A stretch of DNA of 64,000 nt from Sulfurospirillum cavolei (GTDB lineage Bacteria > Campylobacterota > Campylobacteria > Campylobacterales > Sulfurospirillaceae): assembly GCF_000813325.1 (NCBI RefSeq), contig NZ_BBQE01000013.1. One strand, 5' to 3'. The position numbers and the translations under genes are program-made. This document shows positions 61,510-64,000 of the stretch, one piece after another. Positions within the stretch are counted from its first letter, which is position 1. Each line of letters opens with the position of its first letter. Under the pieces are notes generated by a model. It did no database searches, was not told the origin of the DNA, and saw only the letters and a program-made list of their open reading frames with translations.

Positions 61510-62474
61510 GCCCGATGTGGGGAAGTACGGCGCAGTACGAGGTGATTCATTGGTCGTGGGCGATTGCCGTTTATCTCTTTTTAGCCGGTATCAGCGCGGG
61601 CTCGATTATCGTTGCGTTGCTGGTCAAATGGAATCGACACGAACGTAGCAACTCATCGATTTGGGATGCGATGATCAAATCGGGAACTTTGGTCGCTCCC
61701 GTATCGATTTTAGCGGGACTTTTTTTATTGGTCGCGGATTTAGGGCGTCCGTTGTCGTTTTATTGGCTTTTGATTCGTTTTAATCCTCTCTCGGTTATGA
61801 GCTTGGGCGTTCTTTTCTTGCTGATTTACACGCCGATCGTGTTGGTTTTTACGCTTTTGGTGTTTGAACGGACGATCGTGAAATACACATGGCTTTCGCC
61901 TTTGGGAAGTTTTGTCGAATGGGTCAAGAGTTTGCATTCGTATGCAAAAACGATCGAATATTTTTTAATGGCGGCGGCATTGTGCGTAGGCTCTTATACG
62001 GGCTTTTTGCTCTCGGCGTTGTATGCGATTCCGCTGTGGAACAGTCCTGTCTTACCGATCGTTTTTTTAACTTCGAGTATCTCTTCGGGGATTGCGGTGA
62101 ATATTTTGATCGGATTGGTGTTTTTTAAAAGTACGATCAACACGGAGAGTATCAAGTACCTTTTGGTGCTGGATTTGCGAGTTATTATGACCGAATTGCC
62201 GCTTTTGGGTATCTTTTTCGTCGGTCTTTTTTACGGCGGCGGCGAAGTTTCGTCGATGGCGAAAGCGGCACTGAGCCACGGCGGATTGGCGTTGGTCTTT
62301 TGGCTCGGAGTCATCGGCATCGGATTATTATTGCCGCTTGCGACGGTTATTTTGGCGTTACGAAGCCACATTTATCGGGTCGGGTATATTTTAACCAACG
62401 CAACGGCGGTACTTTTGGGCGTTTTATTGCTACGCTATTACATCATTTACGCCGGACAAATCTATCTTGGATAA
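61506..62474 (+). CDS. psrC: NrfD/PsrC-type quinol-oxidising membrane subunit (copy 2)
   Basis: 322 residues with eight or nine membrane helices, starting MSPMWGSTAQYEVIHWSWAIAVYLF, parallel to copy 1, and ending YYIIYAGQIYLG. Starts in the psrB2 stop (ATGA). It would feed menaquinol electrons to PsrB2/PsrA2. The response regulator follows after 8 bases, so the regulator is probably part of the same transcript. Confidence 0.91.
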   Translation: MSPMWGSTAQYEVIHWSWAIAVYLFLAGISAGSIIVALLVKWNRHERSNSSIWDAMIKSGTLVAPVSILAGLFLLVADLGRPLSFYWLLIRFNPLSVMSLGVLFLLIYTPIVLVFTLLVFERTIVKYTWLSPLGSFVEWVKSLHSYAKTIEYFLMAAALCVGSYTGFLLSALYAIPLWNSPVLPIVFLTSSISSGIAVNILIGLVFFKSTINTESIKYLLVLDLRVIMTELPLLGIFFVGLFYGGGEVSSMAKAALSHGGLALVFWLGVIGIGLLLPLATVILALRSHIYRVGYILTNATAVLLGVLLLRYYIIYAGQIYLG

Positions 62475-62482
62475 GGACGATC

Positions 62483-63151
62483 ATGAAACTTTTATTGCTC
62501 GAAGACGACTACAATTACAACGAAAGCATTAAAGAGTATTTGGAGTTTTTGGGCTATGAAGTCGATGCGTTTTTCGACGGAGAGAGTGCTTTGGACGCGA
62601 TTATGCAAAAAACCTATTATCTGTTTTTGTTGGACGTAAAAGTTCCCAAACTCAACGGTCACGAACTGATCAAATACATCAAAGAAGCCAAGATTACCAC
62701 GCCGATCATCATCATTACCTCTTTGGTCGATATCGACAATATCGCAATCGGCTATGAGCTTGGCTGTAACGATTATCTCAAAAAACCTTTTGAGCTCAAA
62801 GAGTTGGAGCTTCGTGTTAAAGAGCTGATTAAAAAGCACTACCAAACCGGAAACGAAGGGGTGTTTAAGCTGGCATGCGGTCTTTGTTTCAATTTCGAAA
62901 CGGGCGAAATCAAGAAAGACGATCAAACGATTATCTTAAGTTCCAAAGAACAAGAGTTGGTGCGTTTTTTAATTCGACGTAAAAATACGTTCTGCGATAT
63001 CGAGACCCTGCGCGAAAACGTTTGGGAAGGCAAAGAGATCAGTTATGCCGACATTCGAATGTACATTCGAAAAATCAGACTCAAAGTAGGCGTCGAAGCA
63101 TTCATCAAGTCCTCGCGCGGGTTGGGATATAAAATCGATGTTGACGCTTAA
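62483..63151 (+). CDS. OmpR-type response regulator (system 2)
   Basis: 222 residues; AAGGACG before the ATG at 62483. Receiver domain with EDD, phospho-accepting Asp in LFLLDVKVPKLNG (about Asp51) and Lys in DYLKKPFELKELELRV; C-terminal winged helix ending SSRGLGYKI. Closely related to the regulator at 45018-45683. The kinase gene begins 14 bases before its end. It lies directly behind psrABC2, its likely target. Confidence 0.93.
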   Translation: MKLLLLEDDYNYNESIKEYLEFLGYEVDAFFDGESALDAIMQKTYYLFLLDVKVPKLNGHELIKYIKEAKITTPIIIITSLVDIDNIAIGYELGCNDYLKKPFELKELELRVKELIKKHYQTGNEGVFKLACGLCFNFETGEIKKDDQTIILSSKEQELVRFLIRRKNTFCDIETLRENVWEGKEISYADIRMYIRKIRLKVGVEAFIKSSRGLGYKIDVDA

Positions 63152-64000
63152 TCCGTTTCGTTCGGTTTGGCTTTATACGTTAATCGTCATGGCACTTTTT
63201 AGCGTTCCGAGTTTTTTTGCGATTCAAAGTACGGTGACGGAAGAAAAATACAAAGCTTCGCAAGAACTTTTCGAATGGGTCGCAACGCACGAAAAAAGCA
63301 TTTTTGCCAAAGAGGAGTTTGATATTCCGCGTAGCGTACGGTTTCATCTCAATATTTACGACGAAATGCATACGCTTTTGTACCGAGGCATCGAAGCAAC
63401 GTTAGTGGACGTGCAATTTAAGATACGCGTGGTGTATCCGTTTTTGTACTACCAAAAAGCGGTACAAACCGACGATAGAGGGCTTTTTTTCGTAGTAGTT
63501 CAAACCAAGCTAAATTATGCCAAGATTATTTTCGTGACGACGATGCTTTTTTTTATCGTTTTGTTTTTGATCTATCTTTTGAGCAACGTCTTCGTGCATT
63601 CGAGCATCTATCCGTATCAGCGGATGCAACGCTATATGAACGATTTTTTTAACGATTCGATGCATGAACTCAAAACACCTTTGGGCGTCATTAATATTAA
63701 CGTCGAATTGCTTTCACACTACGTGAGCTCTTCCAAACACCTTCAGCGCATTAAAGCGGCAACGAAACAGATGCAAATGACGTACGAAGACGTGGAATAT
63801 TATATTAAACACAAAAAAGTGGTGTATGCCAAAGAGCCGATCAACCTTTCGGAATACCTCGGGTTACGCATCGCGTTTTTCGAAGATATCGCACATTCGA
63901 AATCTATCGTTTTGAAGTACGAGATCGAAGAAGCGATGATGATTTTTATCAGTAAGGTCGAACTGCAACGCATTCTCGATAATACGCTCTCCAACGCGAT
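63138..64000 (+). CDS. Sensor histidine kinase (system 2), cut by the window end
   Basis: 287 residues are visible from the ATG at 63138; the frame is open to the last base, so the ATPase end is missing. Membrane helix at about 10-30, periplasmic sensor about 31-130, second helix at about 131-153, then the phosphorylation site in SMHELKTPLGVININVE (about 176-190) and the N box LQRILDNTLSNAI at the very end. Same architecture and motifs as the kinase at 43877-45037, with no clear HAMP. Confidence 0.92.
   Translation, partial: MLTLNPFRSVWLYTLIVMALFSVPSFFAIQSTVTEEKYKASQELFEWVATHEKSIFAKEEFDIPRSVRFHLNIYDEMHTLLYRGIEATLVDVQFKIRVVYPFLYYQKAVQTDDRGLFFVVVQTKLNYAKIIFVTTMLFFIVLFLIYLLSNVFVHSSIYPYQRMQRYMNDFFNDSMHELKTPLGVININVELLSHYVSSSKHLQRIKAATKQMQMTYEDVEYYIKHKKVVYAKEPINLSEYLGLRIAFFEDIAHSKSIVLKYEIEEAMMIFISKVELQRILDNTLSNA

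Noticed and set aside
62300..62482. N-terminal extension of the second response regulator
   Set aside because: The frame is open upstream, but it overlaps psrC2, and the ATG at 62483 has a ribosome binding site and begins exactly at the receiver domain.
1..64000. CRISPR array, insertion sequence, prophage or integrase
   Set aside because: I saw no regularly spaced repeats of 25-40 bases, no transposase or integrase motifs, and no terminal inverted repeats.

Overview
Organism. The window reads as a chromosome of a Campylobacterota (Epsilonproteobacteria) bacterium, most likely Sulfurospirillum or a close relative. The reasons are gene order shared with Campylobacter and Helicobacter (pheA-hisC-fliF-fliG-fliH-dxs; ndk-yceD-rpmF-plsX-fabH; M23 peptidase-minC-lpxC-tsaB-thrB-ylxR-infB-rbfA-rimP; ppx-fdxB-cosR-folB-plsY), a CosR-type regulator, TATAAT promoters without a clear -35 box, and a respiratory sulfur gene set. 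Coding is dense and the genes are short. There are no rRNA, tRNA, CRISPR or insertion-sequence features that I could support.

Layout. 1-2.6 kb: end of transaldolase, a PilT-type ATPase, L25, peptidyl-tRNA hydrolase. 2.6-12.6 kb: LPS export, lysine, phenylalanine and histidine synthesis, flagellar MS ring, switch and export genes, and dxs. 12.7-16.5 kb: PerR-like regulator facing a peroxiredoxin, a chemoreceptor, and a ferredoxin behind a long, apparently structured leader. 16.6-27.7 kb: lipid synthesis, prephenate dehydrogenase, BamA, polyphosphatase, second ferredoxin, a CosR regulator that here has its own histidine kinase, FolB and PlsY. 27.8-40.6 kb: NAD synthesis, FlhB, then the long envelope and translation cluster through ribD. 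40.6-51.5 kb: accessory genes: two c-di-GMP proteins, a cold-shock protein, a three-gene sensory operon divergent from a TsdA-like dihaem cytochrome c, a YgbA-type NO-linked protein, a radical SAM/methyltransferase fusion and a toxin-antitoxin pair. 51.8-64 kb: two polysulfide/thiosulfate reductase operons (PsrABC type) separated by a frameshifted FIST-PAS-GGDEF-EAL gene. The second is followed by a response regulator and a histidine kinase cut by the window end.

How the parts work together. The last 20 kb looks like a sulfur-respiration region. A TsdA-like enzyme would interconvert thiosulfate and tetrathionate, while two molybdenum reductases would pass menaquinol electrons to thiosulfate or polysulfide. 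Two paralogous OmpR-type two-component systems sit beside these modules, and tandem 11-bp direct repeats lie just upstream of the -10 boxes of both the cytochrome and the first psr operon. A long palindrome, TTTACATGTAAA, is scattered through the window and very dense at 48.5-51.7 kb, inside and outside genes and in more than one reading frame. Other points of interest are an A_AAA_AAA slippery site exactly where the c-di-GMP gene breaks frame, two genes that seem to use ATA and ATC starts, and possible RNA switches ahead of fdxA and the cold-shock gene.
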